DNA from: Saprospiraceae bacterium
Lineage (GTDB): Bacteria; Bacteroidota; Bacteroidia; Chitinophagales; Saprospiraceae
DNA: 64,000 nucleotides
Direction: 5' to 3'
Assembly (NCBI GenBank): GCA_016716335.1
Contig: JADJWN010000003.1
Location: forward strand, 124,001 to 188,000
The position numbers and the translations under genes were made by a program. Under the pieces are notes generated by a model. The model had not been told where the DNA came from. It made no database searches and saw only the letters and a program-made list of their open reading frames with translations. Below are positions 38,601-46,797 of this stretch, piece after piece (the first letter of the stretch is position 1; each line of letters opens with the position of its first letter).

Positions 38601-41477
38601 TTTTCAGATAATTTTGGATGCAGTCTCAATCTGAATAATGCTTTTACTGCTCCGGCTAATTGCTGTCCTTTTGTACTGGATCTGGGTCCGGACAAACCCC
38701 TCTGTCCGGGGGCTGTGGTAGTATTGGATGCTGGGCCCGGAGGTGAAAGTTTTGAATGGTTTCTGAACAATGCACCCCTGAATCAGAATACAAGAATGAT
38801 CAATGCGACGTTGCCGGGTACCTATCGGGTTAATGCCACCAATAATACCGGTTGCACACGTACTGACGAGATTGTTATTACTTCTGAGCCGGCTCCTTTT
38901 GTATTTGTACCTAAAAATATAGTCCTGTGTGATACAGACAATTACCTGCTGGATGCCACACTGACCTCTTCACTTCCCGTAACGCTGCTGTGGTTTAAAG
39001 ATAATGTGGTAATACCGGGTGAGACCAATAAATTTATTACCATAAGGGAGAGTGGAAGATATAAATTACAGGCTACCAATACGCTGGGATGTATTAAAGC
39101 CGACTCTACCGATGTGACTTTTGCCACGACGCCGGTTATAGACCTGGGGCCCGACAAGAATGTTTGTCAGGGAGAGGATGTAGTCCTAAAGGCAAATGTA
39201 CAGAATGCATCTTTCCAATGGTTCCTGAATGGCAGCCTGATACAGGGAGCCTTTGCAGATACGCTCAAGGTGGAGCAAAGCGGTACCTATAGTGTAATTG
39301 TTTCTGTAGCTGGTATCTGCAATACTCAGGATGAGATTCTGGTCAGATTTTTTGAAAGTCCGGTCATTCAGAATTTAGGCCCGCCGGTCAACAGATGTGA
39401 AGGTCAGCCCTATCAGATCACTGCCAATGTAGAGGGTTTTTCTTCCTTAAGATGGCTGAGAAACAACATTGAGATCCCCAGCGAATCGGGAAATGTTTTG
39501 ACTGTGACACAATCAGGTACGTACACGATAGAAGCTGTGAATCCCGGAGGATGCAGGACATCAAGGTCAGTGGAGGTGAATTTCAGACCTGTCCCCACTG
39601 TAAATCTGCCCAATGATGTGGTAGCATGTATCGGTTCAGAAGTTGTCCTTGATGCCACGACCCCTGATGTTACGTACCGATGGTCCCTGAATGGAAATAT
39701 CATTCCATTTACTGATCCGGTGCTGGTGGTCACACAAGGTGGTAATTATGCGGTGACAGTCACCACGGCATTTGGTTGTCAGGGCAGTGACGCTGTCTCT
39801 GTCACTTTTGTACCCGGCCCCAATCTTGATCTGGGGCAGGACAGATCGATTTGCCAGGGAGAGCAGATTACACTGCAGGCTGTCACCAATGCAAGCACTA
39901 TCCGTTGGTTCAGAAACGGGGTACTCATACAGGGGCAGACCTCTTCAAGTCTCGTAGTAAATACAGCCGGTATTTATGAGGCAGTGGTATCAGGAGGTAT
40001 GCCGGTTTGTGAAGTAAGAAAATCCGTGCAGGTAACCGTAAATCCGCTGCCTACTGTAGATCTGGGTCCAAATCGTACAATATGTGCTGGTGATTCGGTG
40101 GTGCTGGATGCCGGGGCTAATCTGAATCAGTATGTCTGGACATTTAACGGTGCTCCTTTCGGTTCCGGTAGGAATGTGACCGCAAAACAATCAGGAACTT
40201 ACAGAGTATTGGTACGAAATCAGTTTAATTGTGAAGCTACCGATGATTTTGTACTTACTGTGACTCCGCTGCCTGAATTGAGCCTGCCTGCGTCATTCAA
40301 TTTGTGTCAGGGGCAGTTATTGACACTCTCACCTGTATCCAATGGGACTTCGTTCAGCTGGTTTTTGAACAATGTGTTGATAGGCACTCAGAATCAGGCT
40401 GAGCTGATGGTCAATCAGGGAGGCAGCTACAGGGTAGTGGCAAGAAATGCACAGGGCTGTGAAAGTGCGGTTTCTACAGTGGTCACAGAAAGGCCTTCCC
40501 CACAGGTAAATCTTGGCAGAGATACCAGTTTATGTCCGGGTACTATACTAACCCTGAATGCCGGCATGCATGAAACGATCCTTTGGTCGGATGGAAGTAC
40601 CGGTCAGACACTCAGCATTAATGCCGGCAGCCCTGCCCAGCAGCAGAGCAGAACCGTATCTGTCATTGTGACCAACAATTTTGGCTGTACGGCAAGTGAT
40701 AATATCAATCTGGTTTTACTGCCGGTGATCAATGCTACGATATCAGCCGATAAACCCGGGGTATGCAATGGTCAGCCGGTACGACTCACTGCAGGAGGAG
40801 GGAAGTATTATTTATGGACCGGTCCGGCAGGTACGATCAGCGACCCTGTCCAGTCTGCTACTTCTGTGACTCCTACGGTTACTTCTGTTTATACTGTACA
40901 GATATCTGATGATTGTCCTGCGAATACCGTAAGCCGGCAGATAGAAATCAAAGTGTTCGAACCCACCGATGTGAGTGCCGGCAAAGACACCTGTACTATT
41001 GCAGGAAGAGCCATAAGATTGAGGGCCACAGGGGGTATAAGATACGAATGGGATAACAAGGATCTGATCGAGGGACCGTCCAATGTTGCCACCCCCTTGG
41101 TAAAACCTCTGGAGGAAACGGTTTTTACAGTAACCATCACAGATACCAACGGATGCAGCTACATAGAAAGCGTAAAGGTTTGCATCATCGAGGATCCCTT
41201 CTCCAGATTTAAGCCGGTGAGTATTATTACACCCAATGGTGACGGATTCAATGATGAGCTTTATTTCAACGGATTGGAACTCTTCCCGGATAACAGGCTG
41301 ATTATTTATAACAGATGGGGGAATATTGTCTATGAAGCCAAAGGGTATCAGACACGTACAAAAAATCTGTTTGATGGTACCAGAAACGGAGACAGACTTC
41401 CGGCAGACACCTACTATTATATATTGACATTCGAAGGGCAGACTTTCAAAAATTCACTTACTATTGTCTGGGAATAA
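35636..41477 (+). CDS. T9SS type B metzincin protease with Ig-like repeats, split by a frameshift
   Basis: Two frames (35636-37843, and one open by about 37788 to 41477) form one protein of about 1945 residues. It has a signal peptide (MKHISLTCILFLIPLFAFEVNG), a propeptide-like region and a reprolysin-like protease domain with zinc site HEFGHQFGANH near residue 338. A beta-rich region follows, then at least nine ~80-residue Ig/PKD-like repeats (LGPDKxxCxG motifs, 38680-40700), and a type B sorting domain (SIITPNGDGFND, LIIYNRWGNIVYE). The frames join between about 37770 and 37815 with a net +1 shift. Its porP/sprF partner follows after 14 bp. It is a secreted protease/adhesin, and the frameshift is probably a sequence error. 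Confidence 0.8.
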
Positions 41478-41491
41478 AAACAAAGCAAATC

Positions 41492-42424
41492 ATGAAAAAC
41501 ACACTCTATATCATTGCCATCACCGGGATGCAGTCACTTGCAGGGAGCTTGCGTATGGATGCACAGCAGATTCCCAATACCAGCCATCTTACGGAGACTT
41601 TTTATGCATTGAATCCGGCGGCCACTGCTGCTGATAATGTGGCTGTCTTTGATGGCTTTTTCAGGATGCAGTGGCTGGGATTCAACGGGGCTCCGGTTAC
41701 CGGTTTTGCAGGAGGTCAGTATCCGTTTAAGGACTATAATATGAGTGCGGGAGGACTGATCTTTATTGATCAGACAGGACCGGTACGGAAGTTTGGCGTA
41801 CAGTTGAATTACAGTTTTCAGCTCAATGAAGTATTGGGCAGGCATGACCGTTTGTCCCTGGGACTTTCGGGCTCCATGCAGCAATACAGTTTCAATCCAT
41901 TGAATGAGTCTTTTAACGATGTGAATGATCCCTTGCTGGGTAATGCCGTGAATTCTTCCTTTTTTCCTTCGATCGGTGCGGGATTATTTTATACCTCGAG
42001 TACAAGGGCTTACAAGGATAACAGTTTTTTTGCCGGATTTTCGCTCAATCAGGCGCTGTCGGGAAATATAGAAATTTTCAATGCAAACAGAGAAAGGGTA
42101 GGGCATTTTCAGGTACTCGCAGGCGGCAGGATTTACAGTTACGATTCATTTATCCAACCCTCCGTTTCAGCCAATTTTGTGGCTCCCGACATCATAGACA
42201 TACTCTATTCTCTGAGATATGAGATGCGCAATACTTTTTGGGCAGGTGCAGGATATGCCTCTTCAGGCACTATGAGTGTAAATGGCGGGGTTATACTGGA
42301 TAATTTTAATGGCAGGGATACGGCCCTTCGACTCGGGGTATCAGCCAATTATGGTATAAGTAACGGCTTGTCCAGACTCGGGCCCGGTTTTGAGTTTTAC
42401 ATAGGTTATTATTTCAAAACCTGA
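41492..42424 (+). CDS. PorP/SprF family T9SS outer-membrane protein
   Basis: This 310-residue beta-barrel protein has a signal-like N-terminus and the family start ...NTSHLTETFYALNPAAT (here YALNPA replaces the usual YxxNPA), then repeated strands ending GFEFYIGYYFKT. PorP/SprF proteins bind and retain type B T9SS substrates at the cell surface. It lies 14 bp behind the metzincin/Ig-repeat gene, the typical operon order, so that protein is its likely client. No -7 box is seen in the gap, which fits co-transcription. Confidence 0.9.
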   Translation: MKNTLYIIAITGMQSLAGSLRMDAQQIPNTSHLTETFYALNPAATAADNVAVFDGFFRMQWLGFNGAPVTGFAGGQYPFKDYNMSAGGLIFIDQTGPVRKFGVQLNYSFQLNEVLGRHDRLSLGLSGSMQQYSFNPLNESFNDVNDPLLGNAVNSSFFPSIGAGLFYTSSTRAYKDNSFFAGFSLNQALSGNIEIFNANRERVGHFQVLAGGRIYSYDSFIQPSVSANFVAPDIIDILYSLRYEMRNTFWAGAGYASSGTMSVNGGVILDNFNGRDTALRLGVSANYGISNGLSRLGPGFEFYIGYYFKT

Positions 42425-42552
42425 TTTATTACTTGCACTTGCGTCATACAGTATTCACATTGGACTGTTTGATATTTGCCGGTACTGTAGAGTTCATTTA
42501 CCAAATTTCTGTTAAATATTTCTCCGGACAAGTGAATGGGGGCATTTAGCCG

Positions 42553-42560
42553 TATCTTTG
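42553..42560 (+). promoter_or_regulatory. -7 box of the SlyD-like gene
   Basis: TATCTTTG fits TAnnTTTG exactly, with transcription expected about 22-25 nt before the ATG at 42589. A -33 TTTG is missing at the normal distance. The gap 42425-42588 shows nothing else. Confidence 0.5.
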
Positions 42561-42588
42561 CATTTTATAATTTTTACACTTAAATTAC

Positions 42589-43077
42589 ATGCAGATTTCA
42601 AAAAACAAGGTGGTGTCTTTACATTACCGCCTTACAGAAGAAGGCCCTGAAGGCCAGTTGATTGAAGAAACCTATACTTCAGACCCTTTACAGTTTATTT
42701 ATGGAATAGGAATGATGATTCCGTCCTTTGAGGAAAACCTGGAGTCGCTTTCAGGTGGAGATACGTTCAGTTTTACCCTGAATCCTGAGGATGCCTATGG
42801 AGCATATGAGGAGGAAGCAGTCATTGAAATTCCGATTTCGAGTTTTGAAGATGAAAATGGCCAGGTGGACAGGGACAGATTGCAGGTAGGCAGTCCGCTT
42901 CAGATGATGGATCAGCAGGGCAGGGCATATCATGGCGTGGTGCTGGAGCCAAAACTGGAGTCTATCGTAGTAGATTTCAACCATCCGATGGCCGGCAGAA
43001 CTCTTCACTTTACCGGTGAAATCATTACAGTACGTGAAGCTACACCATCGGAGCTTGACCACGGACATGTACATTAA
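42589..43077 (+). CDS. SlyD-type FKBP peptidyl-prolyl isomerase
   Basis: The 162-residue protein has the SlyD layout: a split FKBP domain (VVSLHYRLTEEG, PLQFIYGIGMMIPSFEENLE, FSFTLNPEDAYGAY) with an inserted chaperone flap at about residues 75-125, then NHPMAGRTLHFTGEI. It ends in a short His-containing tail (HGHVH), far less than the metal-binding tail of E. coli SlyD. It isomerises X-Pro bonds and helps folding in the cytoplasm. It is monocistronic with its own -7 box. Confidence 0.88.
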   Translation: MQISKNKVVSLHYRLTEEGPEGQLIEETYTSDPLQFIYGIGMMIPSFEENLESLSGGDTFSFTLNPEDAYGAYEEEAVIEIPISSFEDENGQVDRDRLQVGSPLQMMDQQGRAYHGVVLEPKLESIVVDFNHPMAGRTLHFTGEIITVREATPSELDHGHVH

Positions 43078-43101
43078 TTTTATTTGAAAAATTCAAGGAT
43101 T

Positions 43102-43145
43102 GGTACCCGTTTTCTGTATTGATTTTTGACCGGAAAACGGGTGCC
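43102..43145. terminator. Hairpin between convergent genes
   Basis: GGTACCCGTTTTC (43102-43114) pairs with GAAAACGGGTGCC (43133-43145), 13 bp with one G-U, around an 18-nt loop. It lies 25 bp behind the SlyD-like gene and faces the DUF983 gene end. There is no clear T-run, so termination is only likely. The rest of the gap to 43285 shows nothing. Confidence 0.45.
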
Positions 43146-43285
43146 ACTTATTCAAAGCAAAGTATATACAGGAAATCCTGCTCTTGTGCACGCGTATCAG
43201 TAGGTGAATTGCCTTGATTAAATGTGTCGTATTCAATGATGTCTTATAAGCAACGTACACCATTCAAATGTGTTATGCAACACTA

Positions 43286-43684
43286 CTACTGAAAGGTGCT
43301 GTTCTTAAAGTTTTCTTTGGCATTTTTGTCATATCTCACCATGAGATTGAGCCATAGTGCTCTTGCGAACCTCAGGAAAAAAATGTAAGTCGAAGCCGCT
43401 ACGAGTATCACTACTCCCATAGCCGCGTTCACGCTGAGTTTGAGCACAATAATGGAAAAGGCCACCACTCCCAGAAAGAAAAATCCTGTCACAATGTATG
43501 ACAAAAACATAGCTCCATAATAAAAACCCGGCTCCGGCAGGAATAACTGACCACAAACATCACAATGATGCGGCATGCTCACAGGGTCAGTGATTTTGAA
43601 AGGTTTGGTATAAATATCCCCTTCCTGACATCTCGGACACTTATACATGAATGTGTTCATTAAGAGGCTTCTTTCTTTAGACAT
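43286..43684 (-). CDS. DUF983 membrane protein
   Basis: The 132-residue protein starts with a zinc-ribbon-like part (CPRCQEGDIY near residue 16, then CDVCGQLFLPEPGFYYGAM near 41). Two membrane helices follow (about 60-82 and 86-110) and a charged tail. This is the DUF983 family, function unknown. It sits 25 bp behind purE on the same strand, so it is probably the third gene of a purK-purE operon. Confidence 0.85.
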   Translation of the reverse strand: MSKERSLLMNTFMYKCPRCQEGDIYTKPFKITDPVSMPHHCDVCGQLFLPEPGFYYGAMFLSYIVTGFFFLGVVAFSIIVLKLSVNAAMGVVILVAASTYIFFLRFARALWLNLMVRYDKNAKENFKNSTFQ

Positions 43685-43709
43685 AATTACTGAAAGATTT
43701 TATTGTATG

Positions 43710-44192
43710 CTATTTTTTGATTTTTTCGTCCACTTCCTTCTGCAGAGTTGATTTGTAATCTGCTATTTTGTTTCTGATGGCTGGATCGGAAGCTCCCAGA
43801 ATTGAAGCTGCCAGAATTCCGGCATTTTTCGCACCATTTAGTGCAACAGTTGCTACCGGCACACCTCCGGGCATCTGAAGTATAGATAATACAGAATCCC
43901 ATCCATCGATGGAATTTGATGATAATACAGGTACCCCGATGACAGGCAAAGGAGTGATGGATGCCACCATACCGGGCAGATGTGCTGCGCCACCGGCTCC
44001 GGCAATGATAACCTTGATACCTCTGTCAGCCGCATTTTTAGCAAATTCGACCATTCTTTCGGGGGTACGGTGAGCAGATACAATCGACAATTCATAACTG
44101 ATGCCGAAATGTTCCAGCATATAAGCGGCTGCCTGCATAATCTGAAGATCTGAATCTGAGCCCATGATGATACTGACTTCCGGATTACTCAT
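43710..44192 (-). CDS. purE: N5-carboxyaminoimidazole ribonucleotide mutase
   Basis: PurE moves the carboxyl group of N5-CAIR to give CAIR in purine synthesis. The motifs IIMGSDSDL, SAHRTPERM (catalytic His), GAGGAAHLPGM and GVPVLSS all belong to class I PurE, the type that works with PurK. The 160 residues are typical. The start overlaps the purK stop by 4 bp, so the pair is translationally coupled. Confidence 0.95.
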   Translation of the reverse strand: MSNPEVSIIMGSDSDLQIMQAAAYMLEHFGISYELSIVSAHRTPERMVEFAKNAADRGIKVIIAGAGGAAHLPGMVASITPLPVIGVPVLSSNSIDGWDSVLSILQMPGGVPVATVALNGAKNAGILAASILGASDPAIRNKIADYKSTLQKEVDEKIKK

Positions 44193-45337
44193 GATATCAC
44201 TTTTAAGGTGTTTCTTACCATTTTGGATTTATCTCTCACTTCTGACAAAGTACTTCCTGTGATGGTTACATGTCCCATTTTTCTGAAGGGTCTGGTTTCT
44301 TTTTTGCCATAAAAATGCGGGTACACTCCTGCAAGTTTCATTACCTCTGCCAGACCATGATATCTCGCAGGACCACTGTGATGAGGTTCACCCAGCAGAT
44401 TGACCATCGCCGCCGGCATCAATATGGAGGTGTCTCCCAACGGTAACCCCGTGATAGCTCTCAAATGTTGTTCATATTGAGAGGTCACGCAGGACTCAAT
44501 GGTATGATGACCACTGTTGTGAGGTCTTGGAGCCACTTCATTGATCAGAACATTGCCTTGTGTATCCACAAACATTTCCACGGCCAGCAGACCTACTATT
44601 CCCATCTTTTCTGCCAGAGCTCCTGCTATGTTTACTGCGATATCCTGAGTTTCATTATCCAGCGCTGAAGGCCAGAACAGATTTTCCACCAGATTGGCAG
44701 TAGGGTGAAATTCCATCTCCACAACAGGATATGTTTTAAGTTCACCCTGGGTATTTCTTGCTGCAATCACTGAGATTTCGCGATCTATTTGTACCATGGA
44801 TTCCACCACTGATGCGGTATCTAAAAGCAGGTCAAGGTCGCTTTCAGACCTTACAATTACCACTCCTCTGCCGTCATATCCCTCGATTCTTGCTTTCTGG
44901 ACGAAAGGGTACCGGAGATTGCCATCTACTATGGCCCGCTCTATGTCATCCGCATCTCTGTAAAGTCCAAAAGGGGAGGTAGGGAATCCGTGCTTAAGGT
45001 AATATTCTTTTTGGCGACCCTTATCTTTGATAATTTCCAGTATGGAAGGTTGGGGATATACTTGTACGCCTTTTTCTTCGAGATAATAAAGGGCATCAAT
45101 ATTGACATTTTCAATTTCGATGGTGACAATGTCCTTGTCGGCACCGAATGATATGACATCCTCATACTCAGTAATGCTTCCGTTTACCATTTTTGGACAA
45201 ACTACCGCTGCGGGAACATCTGCTGAAGATTCAAGACAAGAAATATTCATGCTCAGCCTGCTGCCTGCCTGGTATAGCATTTTTCCCAACTGACCACCCC
45301 CTAAAACCCCGATTTTTAATGTGTTGATGTCAGACAC
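44189..45337 (-). CDS. purK: 5-(carboxyamino)imidazole ribonucleotide synthase
   Basis: PurK uses ATP and bicarbonate to carboxylate AIR, feeding PurE. The 382-residue protein starts IGVLGGGQLGKMLYQAG and has the ATP-grasp motifs VQKARIEGYDGRGVVIV, VEMFVDTQGNVLINEVAPRPHNSGHHTIE and LPLGD. Length and motifs are complete. It is the first gene of purK-purE-DUF983, and the 72-bp gap to pyrC holds divergent promoter boxes. Confidence 0.95.
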   Translation of the reverse strand: MSDINTLKIGVLGGGQLGKMLYQAGSRLSMNISCLESSADVPAAVVCPKMVNGSITEYEDVISFGADKDIVTIEIENVNIDALYYLEEKGVQVYPQPSILEIIKDKGRQKEYYLKHGFPTSPFGLYRDADDIERAIVDGNLRYPFVQKARIEGYDGRGVVIVRSESDLDLLLDTASVVESMVQIDREISVIAARNTQGELKTYPVVEMEFHPTANLVENLFWPSALDNETQDIAVNIAGALAEKMGIVGLLAVEMFVDTQGNVLINEVAPRPHNSGHHTIESCVTSQYEQHLRAITGLPLGDTSILMPAAMVNLLGEPHHSGPARYHGLAEVMKLAGVYPHFYGKKETRPFRKMGHVTITGSTLSEVRDKSKMVRNTLKVIS

Positions 45338-45354
45338 CTGCCTGTTTTTGTATG

Positions 45355-45387
45355 ATTGGGCAAAAGTATGAAAAATCTATATATTTG
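45355..45387 (+). promoter_or_regulatory. Promoter of pyrC
   Basis: ATTG (45355-45358), one base off the TTTG -33 box, is followed after 21 nt by TATATTTG (45380-45387), an exact -7 match. It interleaves with the divergent purK boxes, so the two promoters probably compete or are co-regulated. Confidence 0.5.
45361..45368 (-). promoter_or_regulatory. -7 box of the purK operon
   Basis: On the minus strand TACTTTTG fits TAnnTTTG. A TTTG lies upstream at 45397-45394 but with a 25-nt spacer, slightly longer than usual. Confidence 0.4.
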
Positions 45388-45409
45388 AGATTTCAAAATC
45401 CAATGAAAG

Positions 45410-46750
45410 ATGGACATCCTAATCAAAAACGTCAATATTTTCAACAGAGGCAAATCCTTTGTGTCTGATATTCATATCCGTGGTCAGAGAATCCATAAGG
45501 TAGGTACTGAACTGCAAGTGCGCCATGCACATCAGGAGATAGATGGCACCGGTAAGTGGTTGATTCCGGGTATCATCGATGATCAGGTGCATTTCAGGGA
45601 GCCCGGTCTCACCCACAAAGCGGATATCGCTTCTGAATCAAGAGCAGCCATAGCAGGAGGCACTACTTCCTTCATGGAGATGCCCAATACCAAGCCACCG
45701 GCACTGACCCAGGAATTGTTGCAGCACAAATATGACATTGCTTCCAAAAATGCATATTGCAATTACTCCTTCTTCATGGGGGTCTCCAATGAAAACTATG
45801 ACGAAGTCATGAAAACAGACCTTGAGAATGTGTGTGGTATCAAAATTTTTATGGGCTCAAGTACTGGAAATATGCTTGTGGACAACCCTGATGTACTGGA
45901 GCGGATTTTTGCCAACACTCCCTCGCTCATTGCCACACACTGTGAAGATGAGACCACTATCAGGCAGAATACAGAGCATTTTATGGCTGATTACGGAGAC
46001 AGGCTTGATGCGAAATTTCACCCCCTCATTAGAAATGAAGATGCCTGTTTCCTTTCTTCCTCCTATGCGGCGGGTCTTGCTAAAAAGTACAATACCCGGC
46101 TGCATATACTGCACCTCACTACCCGTGACGAACTGGTATTATTTGACAATACCATACCCTTGTCAGAACAAAGAATTACCTCCGAGGTGTGTGTGCATCA
46201 CCTGCATTTTTGTGCGGATGATTATGAAACATTAGGCAATCTGATCAAATGCAATCCTGCCATCAAGGACAAAATGCATCGGGAAGCACTGTGGGATGCT
46301 TTGCTGGATGACAGACTGGATATCATAGCTACCGACCATGCACCGCATACCTATGCAGAAAAATCAGAGCCTTACATCCATGCGCCTTCCGGTCTCCCTT
46401 TGGTACAGCATAGCCTTTATATTATGCTCAATGCGGTACATAGTGGCAAAATCAGTATGGAGAAGGTGGTAGAAAAAATGTGTCATGCTCCCGCAGAATG
46501 CTTCCAACTGCTGGAGCGAGGCTATCTGGATGAAGGAAAATATGCAGACCTTGTATTGATTGACCCTGATGAAGAGTGGACCATCGGCCCCGAAAACATT
46601 TACTACAAGTGTGGATGGTCACCTCTGACCGGAGTGAAATGTAAGGGAAGGGTTTTGAGGACATTTGTGAATGGCAGCGAAGTGTATAATGCGGAGGGAA
46701 AGTTTGTGCAGGGGGGCGGGATGCGCCTTACATTCAGTGCTGTCCGTTAA
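45410..46750 (+). CDS. pyrC: Dihydroorotase (class I-like)
   Basis: It closes carbamoyl aspartate to dihydroorotate in pyrimidine synthesis. Visible landmarks are IPGIIDDQVHFREPGLTHK (about 52-70), GGTTSFMEMPNT, GIKIFMGSSTG with the probable carboxylated Lys, IATHCEDE, LHILHLTT and the catalytic IIATDHAPH near residue 305. The usual HxH metal pair reads QVH here, so the first His is Gln. I recall this from related Bacteroidota enzymes but could not check it. The 446 residues are full length. It diverges from purK. Confidence 0.88.
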   Translation: MDILIKNVNIFNRGKSFVSDIHIRGQRIHKVGTELQVRHAHQEIDGTGKWLIPGIIDDQVHFREPGLTHKADIASESRAAIAGGTTSFMEMPNTKPPALTQELLQHKYDIASKNAYCNYSFFMGVSNENYDEVMKTDLENVCGIKIFMGSSTGNMLVDNPDVLERIFANTPSLIATHCEDETTIRQNTEHFMADYGDRLDAKFHPLIRNEDACFLSSSYAAGLAKKYNTRLHILHLTTRDELVLFDNTIPLSEQRITSEVCVHHLHFCADDYETLGNLIKCNPAIKDKMHREALWDALLDDRLDIIATDHAPHTYAEKSEPYIHAPSGLPLVQHSLYIMLNAVHSGKISMEKVVEKMCHAPAECFQLLERGYLDEGKYADLVLIDPDEEWTIGPENIYYKCGWSPLTGVKCKGRVLRTFVNGSEVYNAEGKFVQGGGMRLTFSAVR

Positions 46751-46797
46751 ACCCGGGAGACAATATTCAGTTTCATAGAATCACAACTTATCGTATT

